This document shows, one piece after another, positions 7,301-12,371 of a DNA stretch of 14,855 nucleotides. The first letter of the stretch is position 1; every line of letters begins with the position of its first letter. Source of the stretch: an uncultured Oscillospiraceae bacterium. GTDB lineage: Bacteria; Bacillota; Clostridia; Oscillospirales; Oscillospiraceae. Location of the stretch: positions 1 to 14,855 of the forward strand of contig CAJUSG010000058.1 in the NCBI GenBank assembly GCA_910589085.1, given 5' to 3'. The translations under genes were made by a program, and so were the position numbers. The notes beneath the pieces are model-generated. The model was given only the letters and a program-made list of their open reading frames with translations. It made no database searches and had not been told where the DNA came from.

Positions 7301-7325
7301 GGCGCTGCGGGGCAGCGCCCCTTTC
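7301..7325 (+). terminator. Hairpin after hup, possible partial terminator
   Basis: Perfect 8-bp GC stem GGCGCTGC/GCAGCGCC (7301-7308 with 7312-7319), loop GGG, followed by CCCTTTCACTGTT. The T-tract is short and interrupted, so termination may be partial, letting some transcription reach rqcP and separating the highly expressed hup from its neighbours. Confidence 0.55.
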
Positions 7326-7329
7326 ACTG

Positions 7330-7349
7330 TTCCCGCCCCGGGGCGGGAA
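7330..7349. promoter_or_regulatory. Perfect 20-bp palindrome next to the rqcP ribosome site
   Basis: A 20-base perfectly self-complementary sequence centred at 7339/7340, with arms TTCCCGCCCC and GGGGCGGGAA. It ends three bases before AGGAGG (7353-7358) of rqcP. In RNA it folds as an 8-bp stem with a CCGG tetraloop. Possible roles: second half of a tandem terminator with 7301-7325, a translation-modulating hairpin, or a dimeric regulator's operator. Confidence 0.55.
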
Positions 7350-7364
7350 GGCAGGAGGTAAGCT

Positions 7365-7607
7365 ATGCGGCTGGATAAATGGTTAAAGGTGTCCCGGCTC
7401 ATCAAGCGCCGGACGGTGGCCAACGAGGCCTGCGACAATGAGCGGGTCAGCGTCAACGGCCGGCCGGTCCGGGCCAGCTACGACGTGAAGGTGGGCGACC
7501 GGGTGGAGCTGAAGTTCGGGCAGAACACCGTGAAGGTGGAGGTGCTGGTGGTGGCCGACAACGTGGGCAAGGCGGACGCCGCCGCCATGTACCGGGAAGT
7601 TCTATGA
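7365..7607 (+). CDS. rqcP: S4-domain RNA-binding protein RqcP (YabO/Hsp15 family)
   Basis: An 80-residue protein made almost entirely of an S4 RNA-binding domain: MRLDKWLKVSRLIKRRTVAN, then RVSVNGRPVRASYDVKVGDRVEL. In Bacillus the family member RqcP (formerly YabO) binds stalled 60S-like 50S-peptidyl-tRNA complexes and works with RqcH in adding C-terminal alanine tails. The position after mazG matches the Bacillus order yabM-yabN-yabO and supports this over other small S4 proteins. AGGAGG at 7353-7358 sets the start. The stop overlaps the apbE start by four bases (ATGA). The usual downstream partners yabP, yabQ and ftsB/divIC are absent here. Confidence 0.92.
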   Translation: MRLDKWLKVSRLIKRRTVANEACDNERVSVNGRPVRASYDVKVGDRVELKFGQNTVKVEVLVVADNVGKADAAAMYREVL

Positions 7608-8638
7608 AAAAAAGGGCGTTTTTGCTGGCTCTGGCGCTGTGCCTGTCCGCTCTGGCGGGCTGTCAGAGAGAGCCCGTGGAGACCACCGTATTCGCCATGG
7701 ATACCGTGATGAACCTCACCCTGTACGGCGGCTGGGACCGGGAAAAGACCAAGGAGACCCGGGACTGGATGACCCAGCGGCTGACCGATTGTGACGAGCT
7801 CTTCTCCGCCGCGGAGGGAAACGGCGATATCGCGCGGGTAAATCAGGGGGCGGGACAGCCGGTGGAGGTGAAGGATCCGACGGCCGAGCTGCTGTCCCAG
7901 GCGCTGGAGCTGTGCGAGGTCACGGGCGGAGCGCTGGACGTCACCGCCTGCCCGGCGGTGACGGCCTGGGGCTTTACCCGGGAGGAGCACCAGGTTCCCT
8001 CCCCCGCCGAGCTGGAGGAGTTGGCCCGGAGGATTGACTACACCGCTGTGGAGCTGGAGGGGAACACCGTCACCCTTCCGGAGGGGATGGAGCTTGACCT
8101 GGGCGGGGTGGCAAAGGGCTATGTCGGGGACAGGCTGGCCGATACCGCGCGGGCCGACGGCATTTCCTCCGCCCTGCTGGACCTGGGCCAGAGCACCATC
8201 GTGGCCGTGGGGACCAAGCCCGGGGGAAGGCCCTGGCGCATCGGGGTGGTGGACCCGGCCCGGCCGGGGGCCTACTTCGCCGTGGTGGAGCTTCAGGACA
8301 TGGCTATGGGCACCTCCGGGGGCTACCAGCGGTATTTTGAACAGGACGGCGTGACCTACTGGCACATCCTGGATCCGGACACCGCCGCCCCCGCCCGGTC
8401 GGGGCTCAGCTCGGTGACGGTGGTGGCGCCCTCCGCCCTCACCTGCGACGGCCTGTCCACCGCCCTGTTCGTCATGGGGCTGGAGGAGGGAACCCAGTTC
8501 TGGCGGGACCACCCCGAGCTGGAGTTTGAGGCCATCTTTGTGACGGAGAGCGGGGAAATCTTCCGCACAGCCGGACTGGAGGGCCGCTTTTCCCTGGCGG
8601 AGGGGTATCAGGACCGGGAGGTAGTTGTGCTGGAATGA
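7604..8638 (+). CDS. apbE: FAD:protein FMN transferase ApbE, lipoprotein
   Basis: Transfers FMN from FAD to Ser/Thr of flavoproteins such as Rnf/Nqr subunits on the outer face of the membrane. 344 residues. The N-terminal signal peptide ends in a lipobox (ALAGC, Cys20). ApbE landmarks: FAMDTVMNLTLYG, VNQGAG, LDVTACPAVTAWGF, LDLGGVAKGY, TKPGGRPWRIGVVDP, GTSGGYQRYF, YWHILDPDTAAPA and the Mg-site region CDGLSTALFVMG. Oddities: the usual LLDLGGN block reads LLDLGQST, and the usual DPxTG reads DPDTA. These may be lineage variants. It overlaps rqcP and the next gene by four bases each, so translation is coupled. With the next two genes it suggests membrane flavin or redox maturation, though no Rnf gene is visible here. 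Confidence 0.93.
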   Translation: MKKRAFLLALALCLSALAGCQREPVETTVFAMDTVMNLTLYGGWDREKTKETRDWMTQRLTDCDELFSAAEGNGDIARVNQGAGQPVEVKDPTAELLSQALELCEVTGGALDVTACPAVTAWGFTREEHQVPSPAELEELARRIDYTAVELEGNTVTLPEGMELDLGGVAKGYVGDRLADTARADGISSALLDLGQSTIVAVGTKPGGRPWRIGVVDPARPGAYFAVVELQDMAMGTSGGYQRYFEQDGVTYWHILDPDTAAPARSGLSSVTVVAPSALTCDGLSTALFVMGLEEGTQFWRDHPELEFEAIFVTESGEIFRTAGLEGRFSLAEGYQDREVVVLE

Positions 8639-9003
8639 AGACCAGAATGATTATATTTCTGCTGCTGGCCGCTGTGGCTGCCTCGGCGGCGTGGCTCCTG
8701 CTTTGGAATCATGAGGCGGATTCCCCCGTTGCCCGTGTCAGCTGGGATGGCGCTTTGCTGGAAGAATTTGACCTGAATCAGGTGGATGAGCCCTATACCT
8801 ATACGTTTAAGCACGAGAGTGAAACCAACACGATTACAGTAGAACGGGGCCGTGTCTGCATTTCAGAGGCCAATTGCCCGGACCAGATTTGTGTCCACCA
8901 GGGTTGGATTTCTGACGGAACGGTACCAATTGTCTGTCTGCCCCACAAGCTGATTGTGGAGATCGTGGGGGGCGGAGGTGTGCTGGATGGCGGGGCCGGT
9001 TAA
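8635..9003 (+). CDS. NusG domain II-type membrane-anchored protein
   Basis: 122 residues. One N-terminal membrane segment or uncleaved signal (MIIFLLLAAVAASAAWLLLW, residues 5-24), then a beta-rich outer domain with VERGRVCISEANCPDQICVH (C75, C81, C86) and IVCLPHKLIVEIVGG (C101). The CPDQxCVxxG...CLPHKLIVEI signature identifies the NusG_II family, despite the name not a transcription factor here. Such genes commonly lie beside apbE and Gx-transporter genes in Clostridia. The four cysteines suggest disulfide or redox chemistry; this is an inference. It overlaps apbE by 4 bases and the next gene by 17. Its 5' two-thirds looks less GC-rich than the flanks. The C-terminal Gly-rich tail (VGGGGVLDGGAG) overlaps the next gene's ribosome site. 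Confidence 0.88.
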   Translation: MKTRMIIFLLLAAVAASAAWLLLWNHEADSPVARVSWDGALLEEFDLNQVDEPYTYTFKHESETNTITVERGRVCISEANCPDQICVHQGWISDGTVPIVCLPHKLIVEIVGGGGVLDGGAG

Positions 9004-9496
9004 GGGGGCGGGGCGGATTACCCGGCTGGCCCTGCTCACCGCCATCGCCCTGACTATCTTTCTGGCGGAGGCCCAGCTGCCCGCCCTCACCGCTGTCCCC
9101 GGGGTAAAGCTGGGGCTGGCCAACATTGTCACCGTATACGCCATGTTTGCCCTGGGGCCGGGGGACGCCCTGCTGGTGCTGTCCGGCCGGGTGTTTCTGG
9201 GGGCGGTGTTCTCAGGGCAGATGATGACCCTGATCTACAGCGCCGCCGGGGGCTTTTTGAGCTGGTGCGTCCTGTGCCTGCTGCGGAAACTGCTTACCGG
9301 GGAACAGATCTGGCTGGCCAGCCCGGTGGCCGCTGTTTTTCACAATCTGGGCCAGCTGCTGGCCGCTGCCACCGTCCTGCGCTCCTGGGCGGTGATGGCC
9401 TGGCTGCCCTATCTGATAATTGCCGCCATCCTGGCCGGGCTGTTTACCGGCGTGGCCGCCCAGGCGCTGCTGAGGCGGCTGAGCGGTTTGTCATGA
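8987..9496 (+). CDS. Gx transporter / heptaprenyl diphosphate synthase component I-like membrane protein
   Basis: 169 residues with about five hydrophobic segments: TRLALLTAIALTIFLAEAQLP, ANIVTVYAMFALGP, ALLVLSGRVFLGAVFSGQMM, YSAAGGFLSWCVLCLLRKLL, VAAVFHNLGQLLAAATVL and LPYLIIAAILAGLFTGVAAQ. The PGVKLGLANIVTVYA and FHNLGQL blocks are characteristic of the Hpre_diP_synt_I/Gx transporter family, an ECF-S-like fold of uncertain substrate. I chose ATG 8987, 33 bases inside the longest frame, because GGAGGT (8974-8979) lies seven bases before it and the resulting N-terminus is normal. It overlaps the NusG-II gene by 17 bases. No polyprenyl synthase gene follows, so a direct role in heptaprenyl synthesis is not supported here. 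Confidence 0.88.
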   Translation: MAGPVKGAGRITRLALLTAIALTIFLAEAQLPALTAVPGVKLGLANIVTVYAMFALGPGDALLVLSGRVFLGAVFSGQMMTLIYSAAGGFLSWCVLCLLRKLLTGEQIWLASPVAAVFHNLGQLLAAATVLRSWAVMAWLPYLIIAAILAGLFTGVAAQALLRRLSGLS

Positions 9497-9554
9497 GTGC
9501 TCCGCAGTATGGGTTTGATATTACAAGGAAAGAATCAACTGCTCAGACAGCGAA

Positions 9555-9587
9555 CGAGCCGGGGAATACTCCCCGGCTCGCTTTATT
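9555..9587 (+). terminator. Strong intrinsic terminator ending the flippase-to-Gx gene run
   Basis: Perfect 11-bp stem CGAGCCGGGGA/TCCCCGGCTCG (9555-9565 with 9570-9580), loop ATAC, followed by CTTTATT. It separates the plus-strand genes from the convergent small minus gene, whose stop codon (9583-9585) lies in the T-tail. The minus side of the stem lacks a good T-run, so it acts mainly on plus-strand transcripts. Confidence 0.85.
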
Positions 9588-9732
9588 CCTGGTCCTTTGC
9601 GTCTGCTATGGTGTCCAGCAGATCGCATAGTTCACGTTTCGTATAGGTGTCCTTGTCGCTGTTTTTGATTAAACGCCGCAGGTCGTAAATGGTAGCTTTT
9701 TCAATGACCTTATAATCCTTTTCAGTCGGCAT
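9583..9732 (-). CDS. 49-residue orphan protein, function unknown
   Basis: The frame is open from 9849, but ATG at 9732 is the better start: GGAGGTGG (about 9738-9745 read on minus) precedes it, and a promoter at 9752-9780 excludes the upstream starts. The product, MPTEKDYKVIEKATIYDLRR through TYTKRELCDLLDTIADAKDQE, is charged and looks alpha-helical, with two likely helices around YDLRRLIKN and KRELCDLLDTIA. There is no signal or membrane segment. GC content is clearly lower than in neighbouring genes. It lies convergent to the Gx gene and downstream of the XRE regulator gene on the same strand. The dedicated promoter and ribosome site argue for a real gene. Confidence 0.72.
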   Translation of the reverse strand: MPTEKDYKVIEKATIYDLRRLIKNSDKDTYTKRELCDLLDTIADAKDQE

Positions 9733-9751
9733 AATATCCACCTCCAGAAAA

Positions 9752-9780
9752 AGCATACCACAGTTCAGGGAAAAACACAA
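9752..9780 (-). promoter_or_regulatory. Promoter of the 49-residue protein
   Basis: On minus: -35 TTGTGT (9780-9775), 17-bp spacer, -10 TATGCT (9757-9752), with TG one base upstream making an extended -10. It shares the nine-mer GGTATGCTT with the promoter of the XRE gene at 10713-10741. Confidence 0.7.
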
Positions 9781-9791
9781 GTTGAAATATC

Positions 9792-9808
9792 GCGGCGCAC
9801 TGCGCTGC
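9792..9808 (-). other. Imperfect hairpin at the 3' end of the XRE gene
   Basis: GCGGCGCA and TGCGCTGC are complementary at 7 of 8 positions around one central base. It lies just after the XRE stop at 9812 (minus), followed by GATATTTC. It could weakly terminate the regulator transcript before the small-gene promoter. Little T-tract, so low confidence. Confidence 0.3.
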
Positions 9809-9811
9809 CGG

Positions 9812-10681
9812 TCAGTTTTCAAACCTGGGATCAGAAAGAGGGATGGCAAGAGCGATGGATTTGGGGATGAATGCGTCAGGGGCGAGGTTGGGCTCCACCT
9901 GAATCCCAGTCAGGGTGAGGGAAGGGAAGTGAATCTCAGGCGTAATGGTGAACACGTCGCCTGTGTCAACATTCCGGCCTGTTCCCTTTTCCTGGAGGGT
10001 GGCATGGACCCTTACCGTCTCCCCCTTGTATTTGGGAAGGGTCAGGGCGGCCTTGCCGGTCTTCGGGTCGGCGGTCAGGTATTCGGTGCGGGGCGGAGGG
10101 GCTCCGTCATCGGGCTGTCCCCCGGGCTCCAGCCACCAGGGCGCGGGACGGCTCTGGATGACGGCGGTATAGCCGATGACGTTCCAGCCCTTGAATTGCT
10201 TCACCGGGCGCAGGGTAAAGTTCAGGGTCAGGTCCTGGTCCCCCTCGTACCAGAGAAAGCCCGGCTCTATGTCGCTGAGGGTGCACTCCGCCGTCTGGAA
10301 CAGTTCCCGGTTGCGGCAGTCAACATAATCCTCGTTCAAAACGGTCTGGAGCTTCAGCTCCTGGAGCTGGGACCACAGGATTCCGGTCAGGACGGACAGG
10401 ATGACCAGGGCCGCTCCTATCCCGGCCAGAAGGAGCGTTTGCCAGCGGGGTGCCCGCTGGGGCGGGGCCGGGGCCGGGACGGGCTGCTCCACCCCCAGGA
10501 GCTGGCCCACCGTGAGGCCGAAAAGTTTTGAAAGGGAAATGAGCTTGTCCAGCTCCGGGATGGTCTGGTCCCCCTCCCACTTGCTGATGGCCTGACGGGA
10601 TACCCCCATCTTTTCCCCCAGTTCCTCCTGAGACAGGCCCAGCCCCTTCCGCAGCTCCTGGATACGTTGGCCCAATGTCAT
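9812..10681 (-). CDS. Membrane-anchored XRE-family transcriptional regulator with extracytoplasmic domain
   Basis: 289 residues from ATG 10681, which has GGAGGTG nine bases upstream; the frame is open 20 codons further, but that part overlaps the promoter. Residues ~3-62 form an XRE/Cro helix-turn-helix (LGQRIQELRKGLGLSQEELG, GVSRQAISKWEGDQTIPELD). A Pro-rich linker (PVPAPAPPQRAPR) follows, then one membrane helix at ~82-104 (TLLLAGIGAALVILSVLTGILW). The ~185-residue outer part is beta-rich (LTLNFTLRPV, VIGYTAVIQSR, KGETVRVHATLQEKG), with two Cys near 122-135. This HTH-TM-sensor layout suggests a one-component membrane regulator. It is divergent from the germinant receptor operon, with operator-like repeats over its own promoter. 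Likely autoregulatory; any link to germination or sporulation is an inference. The outer domain is not recognised. Confidence 0.87.
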   Translation of the reverse strand: MTLGQRIQELRKGLGLSQEELGEKMGVSRQAISKWEGDQTIPELDKLISLSKLFGLTVGQLLGVEQPVPAPAPPQRAPRWQTLLLAGIGAALVILSVLTGILWSQLQELKLQTVLNEDYVDCRNRELFQTAECTLSDIEPGFLWYEGDQDLTLNFTLRPVKQFKGWNVIGYTAVIQSRPAPWWLEPGGQPDDGAPPPRTEYLTADPKTGKAALTLPKYKGETVRVHATLQEKGTGRNVDTGDVFTITPEIHFPSLTLTGIQVEPNLAPDAFIPKSIALAIPLSDPRFEN

Positions 10682-10712
10682 AGCGGGCACCTCCTTCAAG
10701 TTTTCTGGCCTA

Positions 10713-10741
10713 AGCATACCCCAAGGCCACAGCTTTGACAA
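10713..10741 (-). promoter_or_regulatory. Promoter of the XRE regulator
   Basis: On minus: -35 TTGTCA (10741-10736), 17-bp spacer, -10 TATGCT (10718-10713). The start lies about 25 bases before the ribosome site GGAGGTG. The -35 sits inside the repeated elements at 10735-10768. Confidence 0.72.
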
Positions 10742-10768
10742 CCAGCTGTCAGGTTCTTTTTGTCAACC
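10735..10768. promoter_or_regulatory. Operator-like repeats in the divergent XRE/ger control region
   Basis: TTGACAACC (10735-10743) recurs as TTGTCAACC (10760-10768), 8 of 9 identical and 25 bp apart. An inverted TGTCAGG lies between (10747-10753), making TGACA-N6-TGTCA at 10736-10751. A CAACC-TTC-GGTTG stem (10764-10776) adjoins. Overlap with the XRE -35 box suggests autorepression by the HTH protein. Confidence 0.5.
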
Positions 10769-10815
10769 TTCGGTTGCATCCCCTGGGGCCCAAGGGATTG
10801 GAGAATTTGTTCCGA

Positions 10816-10845
10816 TGAATAAAAATCCCCTCTTCCGGCACACTA
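10816..10845 (+). promoter_or_regulatory. Candidate sigma-G promoter of the germinant receptor operon
   Basis: TGAATA (10816-10821), 17-bp spacer, CACACTA (10839-10845). The classical Bacillus sigma-G consensus is TGAATA, 17-18 bp, CATACTA, so 12 of 13 bases agree. GerA-type operons are known to be sigma-G dependent in Bacillus. The predicted start near 10851-10853 leaves a leader of about 14 bases that begins at the AGAGGAGG ribosome site. Sigma-F recognises similar boxes and cannot be excluded. Confidence 0.65.
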
Positions 10846-10865
10846 AGCCGAGAGGAGGGGGTTTT
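10822..10865 (+). promoter_or_regulatory. 18-bp hairpin enclosing the gerA-subunit ribosome site
   Basis: Left arm 10822-10839 pairs with right arm 10847-10865 (18 pairs, two of them G-U, one bulged A at 10851), loop of 7 bases ACACTAA. The Shine-Dalgarno AGGAGG (10853-10858) is fully inside the right arm, which ends one base before ATG 10866. The flanking AAAA and TTTT make it terminator-like on both strands; on the minus strand it is followed by ATTTTTATT. Confidence 0.75.
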
Positions 10866-12371
10866 ATGTCCAAACAGGAGGCCAACGCGCCCCACCCCAG
10901 AAAAGAGCCCCGGCTCCCCGGCCCGCTGTCCCTGGCTCGGCTGGAGGAGGTTTTTGCCGACTGTACCGATTTCAGTAAGCGGGAGGTCTACCTCCATGGG
11001 GACAGGTCCCGGAGGGCCACGGTGTGCTATATTGACGGTCAGGCCCGGTCGGAGCGGCTCAACGACTATGTTCTGCGTCCCCTGGCCCAGGATCCCATGC
11101 TGGCCTCCGCCCCTGAGGGGGAGCTGTTCGGCCTGATGGAGCGGGGAGCCCTCTACGCCCACGGGGCCAAGCGGGAGACCGAGATGGACCCGGTGGCCTT
11201 CGCCCTCATCAACGGCAGCTGTGCCCTCTTCCTGGAGGGGCGGGACGACTGCCTGGTCTTCCCCGTGGCCACCGAGGAGAAGCGCTCGGTGGGGGAGCCG
11301 GAAAACGAGCCCGCCCTGAAGGGAGCCCGGGACTCCTTTGTGGAGAGCCTGCGCACCAACACCTCCCTGGTCCGCCGCCGGCTCCGGGCCCCGGAGCTGA
11401 AAATTAGGGAGCATATTGTGGGCCGGCAGTCCCTCACCCCGGTGGATGTGCTGTGGATCGACGGCATCGCCGACCCGGACACGGTGGCCCTGCTGGAGGA
11501 GCGGCTGGATGCCATCGACATCGACGGGGTGGAGGCGGCGGGCAATCTGGAGGAGTATCTGGTGGACAGCGGAAGCTCCCTCTTCCCTCTCATGCCCTTC
11601 ACCCAGCGGCCCGACCGGTTCTGCCAGGGCCTTCTGGAGGGCCGGGTGGGCCTCTTTGCCGACGGAATCCCCCTGGGCTGGCTCCTCCCGGGCACCATCG
11701 ACCAGTTCTTCAAGACGGGGCAGGACCGGGCCTACCACTGGCTGGTGGCCTCCGCCCTCAGCGTCATCCGCTGGCTGTGCGCCCTTATCACCCTGCTGGT
11801 GCCCGGGCTGTATATCGCCCTGGTCACCTTCCACCCCGAGGCCATCCCCCCAAAGCTGGCCCTGTCCATCGTGGCTGCCAAGCAGGAGGTGCCCTTCTCC
11901 ACTATTTTCGAGGTGCTCATTATGCTGCTGGCCTTCGAGGTGATCCAGGAGGCCGGCCTGCGCCTCCCCGGGCCCATCGGGGCCACCGTCTCCATTTTGG
12001 GGGGGCTGGTGGTGGGCAACGCGGCGGTGGAGGCCCACATCGTCTCCCCCGCCGTCCTCATCGCCGTGGCCATCGCCGGGGTGGCGGGGTACACACAGCC
12101 CTCACAGGATTTTGGCAACGCCCTGCGGCTGTGGCGGTTCCTGCTGGCCATTCTGGCCAGCGTGGGCGGGCTCACCGGGCTGGCTCTGGGCTGCACCGGG
12201 CTCATCTACCACCTGGCGGAGCTGGAGTCCTTCGGCGTGCCCTACCTGGCCCCCTTCACCACCGGGACCCGGGTGCCCCGGGGGCACCCCAGCCTCTTCC
12301 GCCTGCCCCTGCCCATGATGAAGTGGCGGGACGGCCCCATCCAGACCCAGAACAGGAGGAATCAGAAATGA
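10866..12371 (+). CDS. gerKA: Spore germinant receptor subunit A (GerA/GerKA family)
   Basis: The A subunit of an inner spore membrane receptor that senses nutrient germinants. 501 residues from ATG 10866, typical for the family. Seen: a hydrophilic N-domain (~1-285) with TVCYIDGQARSERLNDYVLR, RRRLRAPELKIREHIVGRQS, VLWIDGIADPD and EEYLVDSGSSLFPLMPFTQR; then GRVGLFADGIPLGWLLPGTI and a membrane region with WLCALITLLVPGLYIALVTF, FEVLIMLLAFEVIQEAGLRLP, ATVSILGGLVVGNAAVEAHI and VSPAVLIAVAIAGVAGYTQP. The FPQ-x-TERPD block common in GerA is shortened to PFTQRPD. An in-frame ATG at 10815 would add 17 residues but has a poor ribosome site and overlaps the -35 box. The stop overlaps the next gene (ATGA). 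Confidence 0.93.
   Translation: MSKQEANAPHPRKEPRLPGPLSLARLEEVFADCTDFSKREVYLHGDRSRRATVCYIDGQARSERLNDYVLRPLAQDPMLASAPEGELFGLMERGALYAHGAKRETEMDPVAFALINGSCALFLEGRDDCLVFPVATEEKRSVGEPENEPALKGARDSFVESLRTNTSLVRRRLRAPELKIREHIVGRQSLTPVDVLWIDGIADPDTVALLEERLDAIDIDGVEAAGNLEEYLVDSGSSLFPLMPFTQRPDRFCQGLLEGRVGLFADGIPLGWLLPGTIDQFFKTGQDRAYHWLVASALSVIRWLCALITLLVPGLYIALVTFHPEAIPPKLALSIVAAKQEVPFSTIFEVLIMLLAFEVIQEAGLRLPGPIGATVSILGGLVVGNAAVEAHIVSPAVLIAVAIAGVAGYTQPSQDFGNALRLWRFLLAILASVGGLTGLALGCTGLIYHLAELESFGVPYLAPFTTGTRVPRGHPSLFRLPLPMMKWRDGPIQTQNRRNQK

Noticed and set aside
7478..8512. 344-codon open frame antisense to rqcP and apbE
   Set aside because: Spans two well-supported plus-strand genes and has the His/Gly-rich antisense composition.
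8954..8986. Longer start for the Gx/HepI-like protein (MWRSWGAEVCW extension)
   Set aside because: No ribosome site there; GGAGGT lies directly before ATG 8987, and the extension is a frame-shadow of the NusG-II gene.
10736..10763. Plus-strand sigma-A promoter for gerKA using TTGACA at 10735-10740
   Set aside because: The sequence 17 bp downstream is TTTTGT, a poor -10; the TTGACA is better explained as part of the repeated operator-like elements.
10815..10865. Upstream in-frame ATG giving a 17-residue longer A subunit
   Set aside because: Only a weak, distant GGAGA precedes it; it overlaps the candidate sigma-G -35 box, and ATG 10866 has AGGAGG at ideal spacing. Kept as a less likely alternative.
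10749..12038. 429-codon open frame antisense to gerKA
   Set aside because: Low-complexity His/Gln/Gly composition and no family similarity; it mirrors a clear gerKA.
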